A DNA stretch of 64,000 nucleotides from Dryas octopetala. Its lineage: Eukaryota; Streptophyta; Magnoliopsida; Rosales; Rosaceae. A program made the position numbers and the translations under genes. Numbering within the stretch: the stretch's first letter is position 1; each line of letters opens with the position of its first letter. Positions 22,317-33,599 of the stretch are shown here, piece after piece. The notes below the pieces were generated by a model. The model ran no database searches and was not told the DNA's origin. It saw nothing but the letters and a program-made list of their open reading frames with translations. Location: contig OY992832.1 of NCBI GenBank assembly GCA_963921425.1, positions 4,154,001 to 4,218,000 of the forward strand, written 5' to 3'.

Positions 22317-25300
22317 TGGGGTCAAGATAAAGCCATCCATTCTAGTCATCCACCAACACATAACTCCAGCCCAACACAAAGTTTACAAATTCAAATGGAA
22401 AGTGCTATTCACACTCCTTAAAAAGTCATTATATATGCTCTCCTTTTAATTTTTTTATTCTTCTAATTTTACTTTATTAATTTAATTACCACTACTGCCA
22501 TCAATTGTTTATAACTTCTAGAGCATATAAACAACATGTATAACAATATCCAATACTTCTAAATAACAGTCATTGCAGACTGCAACCATATCCAATATGT
22601 ATGTATATATTCTCGATCTTTATCAACAATTGTCATACTTTAAATTTAAATTCAAGAATTCCTCCCACAAAAGGGAGAACAGTGTCAATCCATTATAAAC
22701 GAACGTTGACACTAATGTTATTGTATAAATCCTCATTCACTGTATAGAAGTGTTAGGTTTTTTTTTTTTTTTTTTTTTCCGGCCAATGTGAAACTTCATT
22801 AAGAAGTGATAGGTTTATTTGTAATTAATGCTCGTCCTTTTTTTGAAAGAGGAAATTAATTCGATCTTAAGTCTAAATTAATGTAAGGCTAGCTATATAT
22901 AATTATATATAACCATAAACGATCCACTACTAAAACTAGACATTGAGATTCAACTGCTAGTTTAATGAAGTGCATGTGTCTTAAAGCTAAAAGTGGAACC
23001 CACCAATTAATTCAACGTGATGTTTCATGAAACTTGGCCAAACAGTGCATGGTGGAACCCATTCCGTAAACACTACCAAATGGTCCAAATGTAGATCAAG
23101 CATGGCGTGAGTCTACGGAAAGAAGATGCCGTGAACAATTTTCCAACTATTTGCCCACCTTCAATTCGGATTCATAAATCCACTTTAATTTTCGAACCAA
23201 AATTAAATATATATAAAGATATCTCTCCTCCGTCTGAGTGCTTTTCAAGGTTTTATATACTGAGCTTATAAGAAACTATAAAATGTAATATATTTTCCAA
23301 AAATCGAATTTTGCGTTGGATATAATACACGAAATTGCAAGAGATCGAAATAAATTTCAATTTGTACTAAACGAAAAGAGAGAAAAATTGATTGGGTGTA
23401 TCAGTTCAATCTAACGTAGTTGTAATTAAGTTCTTGTCAAAGTTGCCGGCCGGGGAGACCCAAAGTGGATTGCATGCGATGGGCTTTTTATGTTGATGGA
23501 GATTGAAGACCCAAAGTGGATTGGCATTAAAAAGATTCACAATAATGTACATGACGTGCTTAATCATTTATCTTGCTGGACATTAATTATTAGCCGATAA
23601 TGCTGTGTGCTTGCCTAACATTATTTAGAATAGTGTTAGACATGTAATAGGGTTAAGAGAAACGTTATCTTCCTTTTCTACATTCTTTTTTTACTTTTTT
23701 TTTTTTCTTTTCCAATTCGTAATATAATTTTATAATATGAATCGTTAATTTTTTAGATCACACTATAAAAAAATTAGCTCTGCAAAAAAAATCAAAAATT
23801 GTTTTTATTTAAATGTTATCAAATAAATAGAAGATAAATCTATTTATTATTAAAATCGTTTGTTTATTTTGATAACAGTTAGATGAAGAAAAGAAACATT
23901 ATGCTAATCTACCTAGATAGATGACACATTGACATGTCAAATTTTCTTGCAAGAAATTAATTGCCAACAAAAAAAAAATAAAGTTGATAAGTGATTTTTT
24001 TAAAATTTAATTCTAATTATTTACTTTTACCAAAAACGACATTTTTTCTCATTCTATAGAGTCTATACTAATCTTAGGCCAAGAAAAGCAAAACTAATCT
24101 TAGGCCAAGAAAAGCAAAAACGAGTAGTTAATATGTGATTTATTATTATGTAATAATGTAGTGGGGCAAGTGGACTCTAGGTAACGTAGTCTAGTCATGG
24201 TCGGAGGGGCAAAGAGTTTTGCACATGCATGCTTAATGTTTACTTGGCATATATATATATATGGGTACATTCAAGTAAAAATGTTCTTATTTTAAGAAAA
24301 GTAAGAATAAATTTTTTGTGCAACGTACACTTGACAATGTAGTTTGATGATCGAAACTGTTCATTTTTTAGGTTCTTTCTCAAGGGTCCAAATCAGTAAT
24401 TGTTTAGTCATTTAAATTGTGCAAACAAATACAGTTCTTCAGATAAAATTGAAATGATGTTTGCTATAATAAACTGGTTAAATTGATTTTTTGTAAGAGT
24501 AATCTTTAAATTATGCTCTAAAATATAAACGGTTATAATCATTGAATTATAAGTTCAAAAAGGATGTCTACTTGAAAATTTTCATACATGTATATATGTG
24601 TGTGTGTGTGTGAATGAATCAGATCAGAATGACACCTTGTACAAATTGTCTTCATAAGGTCCTTAAGGCTTGCCAAGCTTGACTTGAGAGTGTTGAGCTT
24701 TGCCCTAGCTTAGCTTAGCTTTGGACTCATTATAATGAGCATAATGTTTATACCTAACACGAAATGACTTAAAGAATCAAGGAATGAATAGACTGGTCAA
24801 AGTCAAGCAAAGTCAAGCCATTAATGCTAAGTTTCCAACCATATTCGACTTGTATAATGCTGAATTGCTGATGAAAGTCCAACTCAAATCAACTGGCTAG
24901 CTAAACCATGTCATCTATGCTCATGGTTTGCTTTCACCTTCGCCCCACTAGCAGAGGTCAACGGATACCAGCAGATATAGCCAAAACTAGAAACATTATT
25001 GCCCTAATTGATATATCGAAAGAGACCAATTCAACAATGGATCCATCACTGCAGCATTTTTGTTTTACCGGGGATAAGGTGCCGAGTACCTCGGTTTATT
25101 CATTTGTATTTTTATTAATATCGGATAAGGTGTTCGATGAAACACCTCAAAGAGATTGAGGTCAGCAGATTGTTATATTTTCCGCCCACGAAGAAAAAAC
25201 TCATGGATCTGCCACTATACCCACAGTTAGAATTCGACTATTGTTTTCCTACTTTTCTGAATAAAAGAAAAGGTTTGTTCATGCTAAATTTTCTATGGTA

Positions 25301-25710
25301 CTTAGGTGGCTTGTTTTCAAAAATCATATATTCTCAGATTAAGGTAGATAAAATTTTGTTACTGGCCACATAAACATTAATTTCATTAATTGTTGTTGTC
25401 CATGCCAGTTTCTAAGGTAATTTAGCTTGGTGTTTATAGTCTTACTCCTTTTCTCAATGATCCCATCATGCATGCCACCACTAATTCATTATATACAAAT
25501 CTGTATTCTTTTTAAAATATTTAAAATATTATAATATTTTTTTTTCTAGCTACCGCCTTATCTTTCTTAAATGTGGGTAACATTGGGTAAACTACTAACT
25601 GTGAACTATAATAGCTTTCCATTTAAAAAATACTACAAATTCGGCTTTCAATCGAGGACTTGCTCTTGACCAAATTAATGAAGGTTTAAAAGACAATAAA
25701 TACTTTGATG
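22317..25710. other. Gene-free AT-rich spacer
   Basis: About 3.4 kb without a supportable gene. It contains poly-T tracts (22758-22778, 23696-23706), a tandem pair of a 23-base AAACTAATCTTAGGCCAAGAAAAGC-like unit near 24067-24118, and a TG microsatellite at 24598-24612. Short open frames at 24908-25373 lack domain features. Confidence 0.5.
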
Positions 25711-26613
25711 TGTTGAGAATAATGTGGAGTAATGTCTCACATCGGAAAACTAGAGTTTAACATATGTGCTTATAAGTTTTGGGCCTCTCCACTCATTGCC
25801 AATTGGTTTTGGGTTAGATGCTCTAATTCTATCATGGCTTGGCTGTTCACGTGTAAGGCCCAACGGCCACATGTGCTTCCACGTCACCCAATATAATTTG
25901 TTCACGTGTAAGGCTCAAAAATCTTACTACACGTGCGGGGTCGTGTTGAGAGTAACGTGGAGCAATGTTCCACATCGGAAAACTAGAACTTAGCATATGT
26001 GCTTATAAGTTTTTGGCCTCTCTACCCATTGCCAATTGATTTTGGATTGGATGCTCTAATTCTATCATGATGGAGACCTTGAAGATCATACATGGTGTGC
26101 AATGTCCACCTTGAAGAGTTCCACAAAGAGACCAGAACCACTTCAACCTTGCTTTTCCATGCTTAAGATGTGACTTGTAGTTTGATATTCGTAATAAAGA
26201 TAGAGGGGGAAGCCACACACATAACAGTTTGTTGGAGGTTGAGGGTCCACGTCACCCAATATAATTTGTTCACGTGTAAGGCTCAAAAATCTTACTACAC
26301 GTGCGGGGTCGTGTTGAGAGTAACGTGGAGCAATGTTCCACATCGGAAAACTAGAACTTAGCATATGTGCTTATAAGTTTTTGGCCTCTCTACCCATTGC
26401 CAATTGATTTTGGATTGGATGCTCTAATTCTATCATGATGGAGACCTTGAAGATCATACATGGTGTGCAATGTCCACCTTGAAGAGTTCCACAAAGAGAC
26501 CAGAACCACTTCAACCTTGCTTTTCCATGCTTAAGATGTGACTTGTAGTTTGATATTCGTAATAAAGATAGAGGGGGAAGCCACACACATAACAGTTTGT
26601 TGGAGGTTGAGGG
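25711..26613. repeat. Perfect 368-bp tandem duplication plus one older diverged copy
   Basis: Copy 1 spans 25878-26245 and copy 2 spans 26246-26613; I see no difference between them. A third, diverged relative of the first part lies at about 25711-25840: TGTTGAGAATAATGTGG against TGTTGAGAGTAACGTGG in the duplicated copies, followed by a shared CACATCGGAAAACTAGA. The TGTTGAGA start, CACATCGG and GCTTATAAG elements recall the terminal repeats of small plant LTR elements (TRIM-type), but I find no primer-binding site, so that origin is inferred. The unit lies in the upstream region of the ketoacyl-CoA synthase gene. Confidence 0.95.
25858..26303 (+). promoter_or_regulatory. Cluster of five CACGTG G-boxes upstream of the KCS gene
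   Basis: CACGTG occurs at 25858-25863, 25903-25908, 25930-25935, 26271-26276 and 26298-26303; ACGT-core CCACGTCA occurs at about 25879 and 26247. The last two G-boxes are the duplicated counterparts of the second and third. G-boxes bind bZIP and bHLH factors, including ABA- and light-response regulators. The motifs are seen; any effect on the gene 480-930 bases downstream is inferred. Confidence 0.55.
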
Positions 26614-26742
26614 ATAGAAAATGAGTCTTTATCATTTTCACATGTAGTGTAGTAGTAATAGTCTGCCTCAAACACACACCCCCTTCTCTTTTTATAAGTG
26701 TTCCCATTTCAATTCCCATCTACCTAAGTTCACAGAAAATCC

Positions 26743-26745
<3 letters not shown>

Positions 26746-26778
<33 letters not shown>
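26746..26778 (+). repeat. (CT)n microsatellite in the KCS 5' leader
   Basis: About 16 CT units ending eight bases before the ATG at 26787. Leader CT repeats are common in plants and polymorphic in length; a role in expression is possible but not shown. Confidence 0.9.
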
Positions 26779-26782
<4 letters not shown>

Positions 26783-26786
26783 GGTC

Positions 26787-28202
26787 ATGGATCTTCTCAG
26801 TTTACTCTGTGCTTTCTCAGCCTTGTATTTCATTTTCATTATATGGAAGCGTTTTGATGAAAAAAGAGACCAAGAATGTTACATTTTGGACTACCAGTGC
26901 CATAAGCCCACAGATGACAGGAAGTTGGACACCAAGTATTCAGGGGAGATCATCAAGAGGACCAAGAACCTGGGTCTGCTAGAATACCAGTTCCTCCTCA
27001 AAGCCATTGTGAGCTCTGGCATTGGTGAGCAAACCTATGCCCCAAGAATCATGTTCTCTGGCAGAGAACAATGTCCCACATTGGAAGATAGCATCTCAGA
27101 GATGGAGGAGTTTTTCCATGACAGCATTCAGAAGCTCTTGGCCAGATCAGGCCTTTCCCCTTCACAAATTGATGTGCTGGTTGTAAATGTGTCAATGTTT
27201 GCTTCTGTGCCTTCTTTAGCTGCCAGGATCATAAACCATTACAAGATGAGAGAGGACATAAAGGTCTTTAACCTCAGTGGGATGGGGTGCAGTGCTAGCC
27301 TAATCTCAGTTGACATTGTTAGGAACATTTTCAAGTCCCACAAGAATGTGTATGCCCTTGTGATCACCTCTGAGTCTCTGAGTCCAAATTGGTATTCAGG
27401 TAATGCCAGATCCATGATCCTTGCAAACTGTTTGTTCAGGTCTGGTGGGTGTGCAATCCTTTTGACCAACAAAAGGGCCTTGAAGAACCAAGCCATGTTC
27501 AAATTGAAGTGCCTGGTTAGGACCCATCATGGGGCTAGAGATGAGTCATATGGGTGCTGCATGCAACAAGAAGATGGGCAAGGGAGGCTTGGGTTCCACC
27601 TTGACAAAATCCTCCCCAAGGCTGCCACAAGATCATTTGTGGATAATCTTAGGGTTATATCACCCATGATCTTACCCATTAGGGAGTTGCTTAGGTTTAT
27701 GGTGGTGTCCTTGGTCAGGAAATTGAGACAAAGCAGCAGCAGCAGCTCCACAAAGGGAGGGACTACTACTTCATCATCACCAAAACCTGTTGTGAATTTT
27801 AAGACAGGGGTTGATCACTTTTGCATTCACACTGGTGGGAAGGCAGTGATAGATGGCATTGGACTGAATCTTGGGCTTAGCGAGTATGATCTTGAGCCTG
27901 CAAGGATGACACTCCACAGGTTTGGCAACACATCTGCTAGCAGCCTTTGGTATGTTTTGGGTTACATGGAGGCCAAGAAAAGGCTCAAGAAAGGTGACAC
28001 AGTGTTCATGATAAGCTTTGGGGCTGGGTTTAAATGCAACAGCTGTTTGTTGGAGGTGGTGAGAGATTTGGGGGATGCAAATGTGTGGAAGGAGGACATT
28101 GCTATGTACCCACCAAAGTCCTTGGCCAACCCTTTCCTGGAGGAATATGGTTGGCTCCATCAAGAGGATCCAAGCACATTCAATCCTGAAAATCTCATAT
28201 AA
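26787..28202 (+). CDS. 3-ketoacyl-CoA synthase, KCS12-type
   Basis: An intronless gene for 471 residues. KCS enzymes condense malonyl-CoA with a long-chain acyl-CoA, the rate-setting and chain-length-deciding step of the ER fatty-acid elongase, supplying very-long-chain precursors for wax, suberin and sphingolipids. A hydrophobic N-terminal segment (residues 3-20) anchors it in the ER. The thiolase-fold residues are present: the nucleophile Cys168 in SGMGCSAS, His348 in HTGG, and His377 and Asn381 in LHRFGNTSASS, which match the catalytic Cys/His/Asn triad. Residues 315-335 form a Ser/Thr-rich insert. Length and the short single N-terminal anchor suit the KCS12/KCS19 type; that assignment is from memory. 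Downstream sequence is AT-rich with no further gene. The upstream region carries a perfect 368-bp duplication. Confidence 0.95.
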   Translation: MDLLSLLCAFSALYFIFIIWKRFDEKRDQECYILDYQCHKPTDDRKLDTKYSGEIIKRTKNLGLLEYQFLLKAIVSSGIGEQTYAPRIMFSGREQCPTLEDSISEMEEFFHDSIQKLLARSGLSPSQIDVLVVNVSMFASVPSLAARIINHYKMREDIKVFNLSGMGCSASLISVDIVRNIFKSHKNVYALVITSESLSPNWYSGNARSMILANCLFRSGGCAILLTNKRALKNQAMFKLKCLVRTHHGARDESYGCCMQQEDGQGRLGFHLDKILPKAATRSFVDNLRVISPMILPIRELLRFMVVSLVRKLRQSSSSSSTKGGTTTSSSPKPVVNFKTGVDHFCIHTGGKAVIDGIGLNLGLSEYDLEPARMTLHRFGNTSASSLWYVLGYMEAKKRLKKGDTVFMISFGAGFKCNSCLLEVVRDLGDANVWKEDIAMYPPKSLANPFLEEYGWLHQEDPSTFNPENLI

Positions 28203-29916
28203 AGGTGATCATCATCTCTAATTGTTTTACTTCTGCATATTAAAGTGTCTCTTTTATTTTTTCTCTCTTTTTTTCCTCTTTCAATTTCTTTTTGATGTAT
28301 TTGATTATTTTCTGTATACTATAAAGTTCTCGATCATTGTTGAATCCCTCTGTGGATTTCATAACCCAATAAGATGTGCTAGCTGCTTAGTTTTGAACCC
28401 CTCCCATTCAATCTCTTTTTTTTTTTCTTTACATTATTTTTTCAACATGGTAAGTGTACTGTAGCTTTGCTGGGTTGATAAGATAAATGCAGAACAAGCT
28501 TTTGTCTTCTTCTTTTGCTTATACAGCTTTTGCTTTTTATTAATGTGTTTTGTGGTACAAACCATTAATATATGAAAAGAACCTCTTGGATTTTGATTTT
28601 ATGGAGTGGAAACACTAAGAAATGAAACGACTCATATAGACCACACAAGACGCGCAGTCGTAGCAGTGATTGCATACCCAGTAGCTGGGCCCAAATGAGG
28701 GGTGCATAGCTTGTGCCTCGTGCCAACATCGTCTGCTATACAAATATGCCGGGCCTCTAATTAATTTCTTTATTAGGTGAATAAATTCACCCATCTAACC
28801 CAAATTTTTGTGTATATTATAGTAGCCTTTTTAGTGACAACTCATTCCTAATCACTAGGGTTTGACACATTAAAAGCCATCTTTATATTTTCCTAGTCCT
28901 TTTCATTTCAATTCACCTATTGAAAAACGAAAAAACCATGTTCCATTCTCTAATGTCTGAGCATTTTCAGAATTGGATCAATGGAAAATTCGATGTATAT
29001 ATGTACAGGTCAAGCTGTATAATGAAAAGTACTTGGGCAATCGGTTGTAATTGAAAATTTGGAAGAGTCACATTAAATATAAGGAGGCTTGTGAAACTAA
29101 AATTATTTTTTGGGGAAGAGGTTTGATAATAGTTCTGAAGATTAGGGCCTCCATTTATGGGTTCAACTTCTGCACAAAATCTTATCCTTTTTGTGCCCAT
29201 TTTGTACTTATAAGTTATATCCAAAACAATATTATTTAAAGTTTTTAGGATTAGTTCAAGTGATGAGGGCGAATAAGGTAAGAATTAAAATTATGCTACA
29301 TCAAACGTTCGATTTCCTCAAATATAACCAAAATAATATTATTTAAAATTCAAGATTAAATATCTTGGGTTTAAAATATAGTTTTCTACATAAGAATAAT
29401 ATCAGCACAAAATATCAACAAAGAATTCGTACTCAAAATATTGTGGAAATTTATTGTTTTACTAGAGCATTTTACCCTCTCATCTATACCAAACTCTTGT
29501 CCTTCTCCTCTCTTGATGAATAAGAAGACAAAGAAAATGCATGGAATATGGTAATATTCTTTTGGAAAGAATTTACTTATATAATAATTTAGTTTATAGA
29601 TTTATTATAAAATATTTTCATATTGAATTTGGTAATACATACAAAAAAAAAAGCATTTTAGTATTAATGAGGTCATCGTTTGAAAATATATAATGCAACT
29701 GGAGAAATTATTGTGTGTGATCGTAAAATCATGTGACATAATGGTCACATGCAATAATTTAATTGTATTTTTCCTTGGTTAGGTACTAGTTTTCCATATA
29801 TAGATTTTTGTATTGCACATTTGCACTGCAGGTTGAGTCTCAACAATTTGCTGGTCCTCAGTATGATCCCCGAATATATGTAACCAAGTGTATGCCAATG
29901 AGAAGGAAAAGAAAAG
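28203..29916. other. Spacer between KCS and the CACTA element
   Basis: The first 350 bases are T-rich and probably include the KCS 3' UTR. The rest is AT-rich with no gene visible. Confidence 0.5.
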
Positions 29917-29944
29917 CAAATGCATGCGCATGCGCATGCATTTG
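29917..29944. repeat. Perfect 28-base palindrome of alternating purine-pyrimidine
   Basis: The sequence is self-complementary over 28 bases, built on GCATGC units (core TGCATGCGCATGCGCATGCA), and is followed by TGTACATGTACA, another palindrome. It can extrude a hairpin and is Z-DNA-prone. It also contains CATGCA RY motifs bound by B3 factors. It lies 67 bases left of the CACTA element. Confidence 0.85.
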
Positions 29945-30385
29945 TACATGTACATGCACATCAAATACAAAGGCAAAAATATTTTTTTAAAAAGTATTAT
30001 GCGACAATGCACACTACTACAAAAAAGTGAATATACATCGGTCAATAGATAACAATTTTTGTAAAAATCGTGATCTTAATTAACTACACAACGATTTTGT
30101 AAAATTCGTGATATGAATGTATAATAGGCCATGGTATTTGGTCATAGGATTTTCCCAACATTATTAAAAACAATGGTTTTGGACCAAAACTGTTGTGGTA
30201 GACAAGTTACACAAAAATACGGAATTTGCGGGTCTTTGTATTTGGCAAAAACCGGAGGCGTGCGTTAATGAATTAATGAAACATTCATATCGCACTTAAG
30301 TCAGAGAAGGGCTTTTGTTCAGACACACTCATCCCTCATCCCTCTGACTTCACCGATCTACCATTGTTCTTCTTACCATCTCCAT

Positions 30386-30411
30386 TCTCTCTCTCTCTCT
30401 CTCTCTCTCTC
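30386..30411 (+). repeat. (CT)n microsatellite inside the CACTA element
   Basis: Thirteen CT units in a pyrimidine-rich stretch that resembles a plant 5' leader, upstream of the captured fragments. Consistent with capture of a promoter/leader region, though that is inference. Confidence 0.85.
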
Positions 30412-31591
30412 GCCTTAGATCTCATAGAAAGATCTATACAAGATCTAGATGAGATCTGATCAGATCTGGAAGACTAAAAAAGCTCCCATCGCACCTCTCT
30501 ATCTCTCTCTCGATCTCATTGAAACCCAAAATCATTTATCTCCTTCTCTTTCCACCGCCGACAGCATCATCGGCACTGCTCGAATCGTGGTCGAGGTTGG
30601 GTCGAACGACGACCACCACTTTGGGTCGCTCAAACCCACATCCAGAAATATCACGCCCAACGACGAGTCGCTAGGCTCGTTGTTTTGGTTGAAGGTATAT
30701 TCTCTCTCTCTCCCTCTCCCTCTCCTCCCCCCTCTATGTCTATATGTATTTCCACAGATTTATTGAAAATTAGGGTTAGGATTCGGGTTCCATGTAATTT
30801 GGGGTTTTTTATAATTTTTATGTTTTTAATTTTTTCTTTTTGTTTGTATTTCTTCATTTAGAACTTCTCTCTGGAAAAAAAAAAATGTTTCCATATCTTC
30901 ACAAAGTTATTGATGAACTATATTGTTATTAGACTTTTAAGTTTAGATATAAAGTATTTATAAAGAATCAATAGCTTTGGGTACATACAAGACATAATAT
31001 CAGTTGATGAGACCAATTTATTATTAGACCATCAATTTTATATATAAAGGCATGTTAGAGAATCAATAGGTTTGGGTTTTGGTGCATGCAGCACCATTTG
31101 CATAATAAGCGGTGGTAACAAAGAGTTTCATTTTGGTCTATTGGCCCAATTATCCGAACAGGAGGAAAATTGGAGAGGACACTCTGTGATTGAAGAGAGT
31201 CGAAAAGTGTAATTGTAAAGGTTAGTATATTTTATGTATCACATACACTTTAGTGAAAGGAAAAAATTTTAAAACACAGCTGGCATTGTAGTTATTTTGA
31301 ATCACAGAAGTAAAGTTGCCCTATGTAGAGTGCGATGGCAAAGAGGGATATCTTTAGATGTTTTGACTTTGTGGCAGGATGTTGCTTCTTACACTAAATA
31401 ATTTGCTGAAACCTTATATGAGATGTCATTTTACTTGCTTGCAAAAAGTTAATAAGTGGATCATAAGTTTATTTCTTATTGGTGTGTGTATATATAATAT
31501 TCATAAATCTGAGTGTTGTTCTCTGCTGCAATTGAGGAATTTTATGTTATGGATTTAAGATTGCTGAAGCTTTCCAGATTATGTTTGTAGG

Positions 31592-31690
31592 TACAAATGC
31601 AAGCCTGTTGCTGTAAAAATTATACAGCCAACCAGAACATCAGCTGTTTATCTTGAACGCAAGGAAAAATTTTAGAGGGAGGTTACTTGG
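31592..31690 (+). pseudogene. Captured protein-kinase exon fragment (Raf-like family), disrupted
   Basis: After a TTTGTAG acceptor, the frame reads YKCKPVAVKIIQPTRTSAV then LERKEKF, a stop codon (TAG at 31673-31675), and REVT. This is the glycine-loop-distal part of a kinase N-lobe: VAVKII holds the ATP-binding lysine of subdomain II, and EKF.REV leads into helix C, as in plant Raf-like MAPKKK/STY kinases. The stop and the missing rest of the domain make it a pseudogene fragment. It lies inside the CACTA element in the same orientation as the downstream exon-like segment, which fits gene-fragment capture. Confidence 0.72.
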
Positions 31691-31804
31691 TCCCCTTTAT
31701 TATATGTTTAATATATATTACTTGGTCCCCTTTATTTCTTATGAATTCCTTTCTCACAGTCAATGTATTTATAAAATTTTCTAAAGTTTCAGTCTTTCTC
31801 CCTC

Positions 31805-31837
31805 TTTTTTTTTTTTTTTGGGGGGGGGGGGGGGGGG
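31805..31837. repeat. T15 directly joined to G18
   Basis: A homopolymer pair inside the CACTA element. Such a junction is rare in plant DNA and is prone to sequencing or assembly error; its exact length should not be trusted. Confidence 0.8.
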
Positions 31838-32018
31838 ATGGCAGAAAATGTAAATGTCTATAGCCATTGATGTGGAAAATGGGGAAGATTTACCAAACAA
31901 GATAATGGTTTAAATTATATTTTCTGATGTTTTTCCTATTTTTCTTTACAACTCTTGGTGCTCAAGCAGTTTGGATGCATTATGGTTGATTGTGAATTTT
32001 GTGGGTCCTCTTTCGTAG

Positions 32019-33441
32019 GCTGCAAGTGCCGCTGCTCAAGCAACGATGATATCATTGGATGTTGAAGCCCCGCCTAATAAACTTCTTCAACTGGTTTCTA
32101 AGGTTTGTATTCACCTTTCAAGGCTTCCCCCTATTTTCAGTGTTATGCTTCATTGCTGAAACTCAAACAGAAAGTTTTGGTTCTAAAGTGATAACAGGGC
32201 ATTGCAGTGGATATGGTTCAATCCCAGCTCTTCGCACTGCTGCTGTTGATTTTGGGTAAGTACATCTTCCAAAATAGGCTTCTCTATCATTTGACTGCAG
32301 CCCATGGTTTCCTTTTAGCTAATTCAGTGGTTTTGAGTATGCCATATAAAAAATGGGGATTTCTTAATTTATTATTGTAGACAAAACAGGACATAGAAGA
32401 GGTGCAGGCACCAACCAAGCCTTTTCTAATGTACTTTACATTGTCTTAAATACTTTCATCATTACATTTCTTCATAGAAAATGAAGGAGATGGAAGGATC
32501 ATTTCAATGTTTTTTAACATATCTAAAAACTATTAACTTTTAGCAATACTTATTGTCTTTTTCCTTACATTCTTTGTGTTCCCCACCTGCATGGCTAGCT
32601 AGGTTAGTCTATCCACCTTCGATTCCTAAGTGTATGGAAATGGCCTTTTACTAGAGTATATGTCCAATGATAAGCTAAATACAAATACCTCAAAACACTT
32701 GAGGGCCTATTATTCCTACGCATGGATAAATATGCTGAGATCAACCATTTCCAGCAGTGTAAGAAAACTTTCAAACTTTTGGCTCTAGTAATTATGCTTT
32801 CAGCTGTCAGGTAAAAGAGACGACAGCATGAATGGGTTTATGACTGGTACTCGCAAAATTTTGTCAAAAGACAGCAGGGTGGTCTTTGTATTGTCCAAGT
32901 AGATAAGGGAAGATAATTAGATAAGAGCAGAACACGTTGCTCTCTCCTTTGGCTCTAGTTCTTAATTGCTCCAATTTTCTCTAATTTCTATCTTGCTTGA
33001 TTCTAATTGTGTGTGAGTGTGTGTGTGTATTGGCTTGATCTATTTTGCTGCTGGTATCTCTCTAATTTCTATTTTCATTAATAACCTGATTATGATGGGG
33101 TCTTCTTGATTACTTTTGGTGTGTACTCAGTTATTTTTTCTTTTGTTTAGGCCATGGGTGGATAGAGCAGATGGGGGTTATGCTAGAAACCCATCAGAAG
33201 GTTCATCTTTGTGAGTATCAATCTTCCATTGTTACTCTTAAGTTTCACGTTGTTCAAATTCTGTAACTTTACAAAATTATTAAGGATTATAATAGTGTTT
33301 TCAATTCTTCTATTTAGAGCTAGTATATGACTTGTCTATTGCTTTGCATTGCATTAGTATTCTATTAGCTTTGTTTTGATTGTAGTTGGCAGTAAGAAGC
33401 TGGCAGATATGGATGCATATGCTTGTGACTTAAGAGGCTGA
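32019..33441 (+). pseudogene. Exon-like captured segment in the CACTA element, function unknown
   Basis: Four putative exons with GT-AG borders join in phase: 32019-32102, 32198-32255, 33151-33210 and 33386-33441. They read through MISLDVEAPPNKLLQLVSK, GIAVDMVQSQLFALLLLILG, HGWIEQMGVMLETHQKVHL and FGSKKLADMDAYACDLRG to a TGA. I do not recognise the protein. The clean splice phase suggests that a piece of a real gene was captured with its introns and is either recent or still spliced. It may equally be a chance chain of small open frames, as each is short. There is no visible promoter beyond the pyrimidine-rich stretch at 30380-30540. Confidence 0.4.
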
Positions 33442-33599
33442 AGTTGGAAGGAAGTAAAGGTGTTATGTTAAGCTAGGTTTTTTTTTTTGTTTTTTGGCAC
33501 CTCTTCTTTTAAGCTAATTTGACTAAATGTATTTTTTGTACAACTGATTACACTTATGGAACCTATCATGTAATGTAATCTTACATATATAAATGAAGT

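Noticed and set aside
26003..26586. Two identical 71-codon minus-strand frames
   Set aside because: They are identical only because they lie in the 368-bp duplication; no domain or start context.
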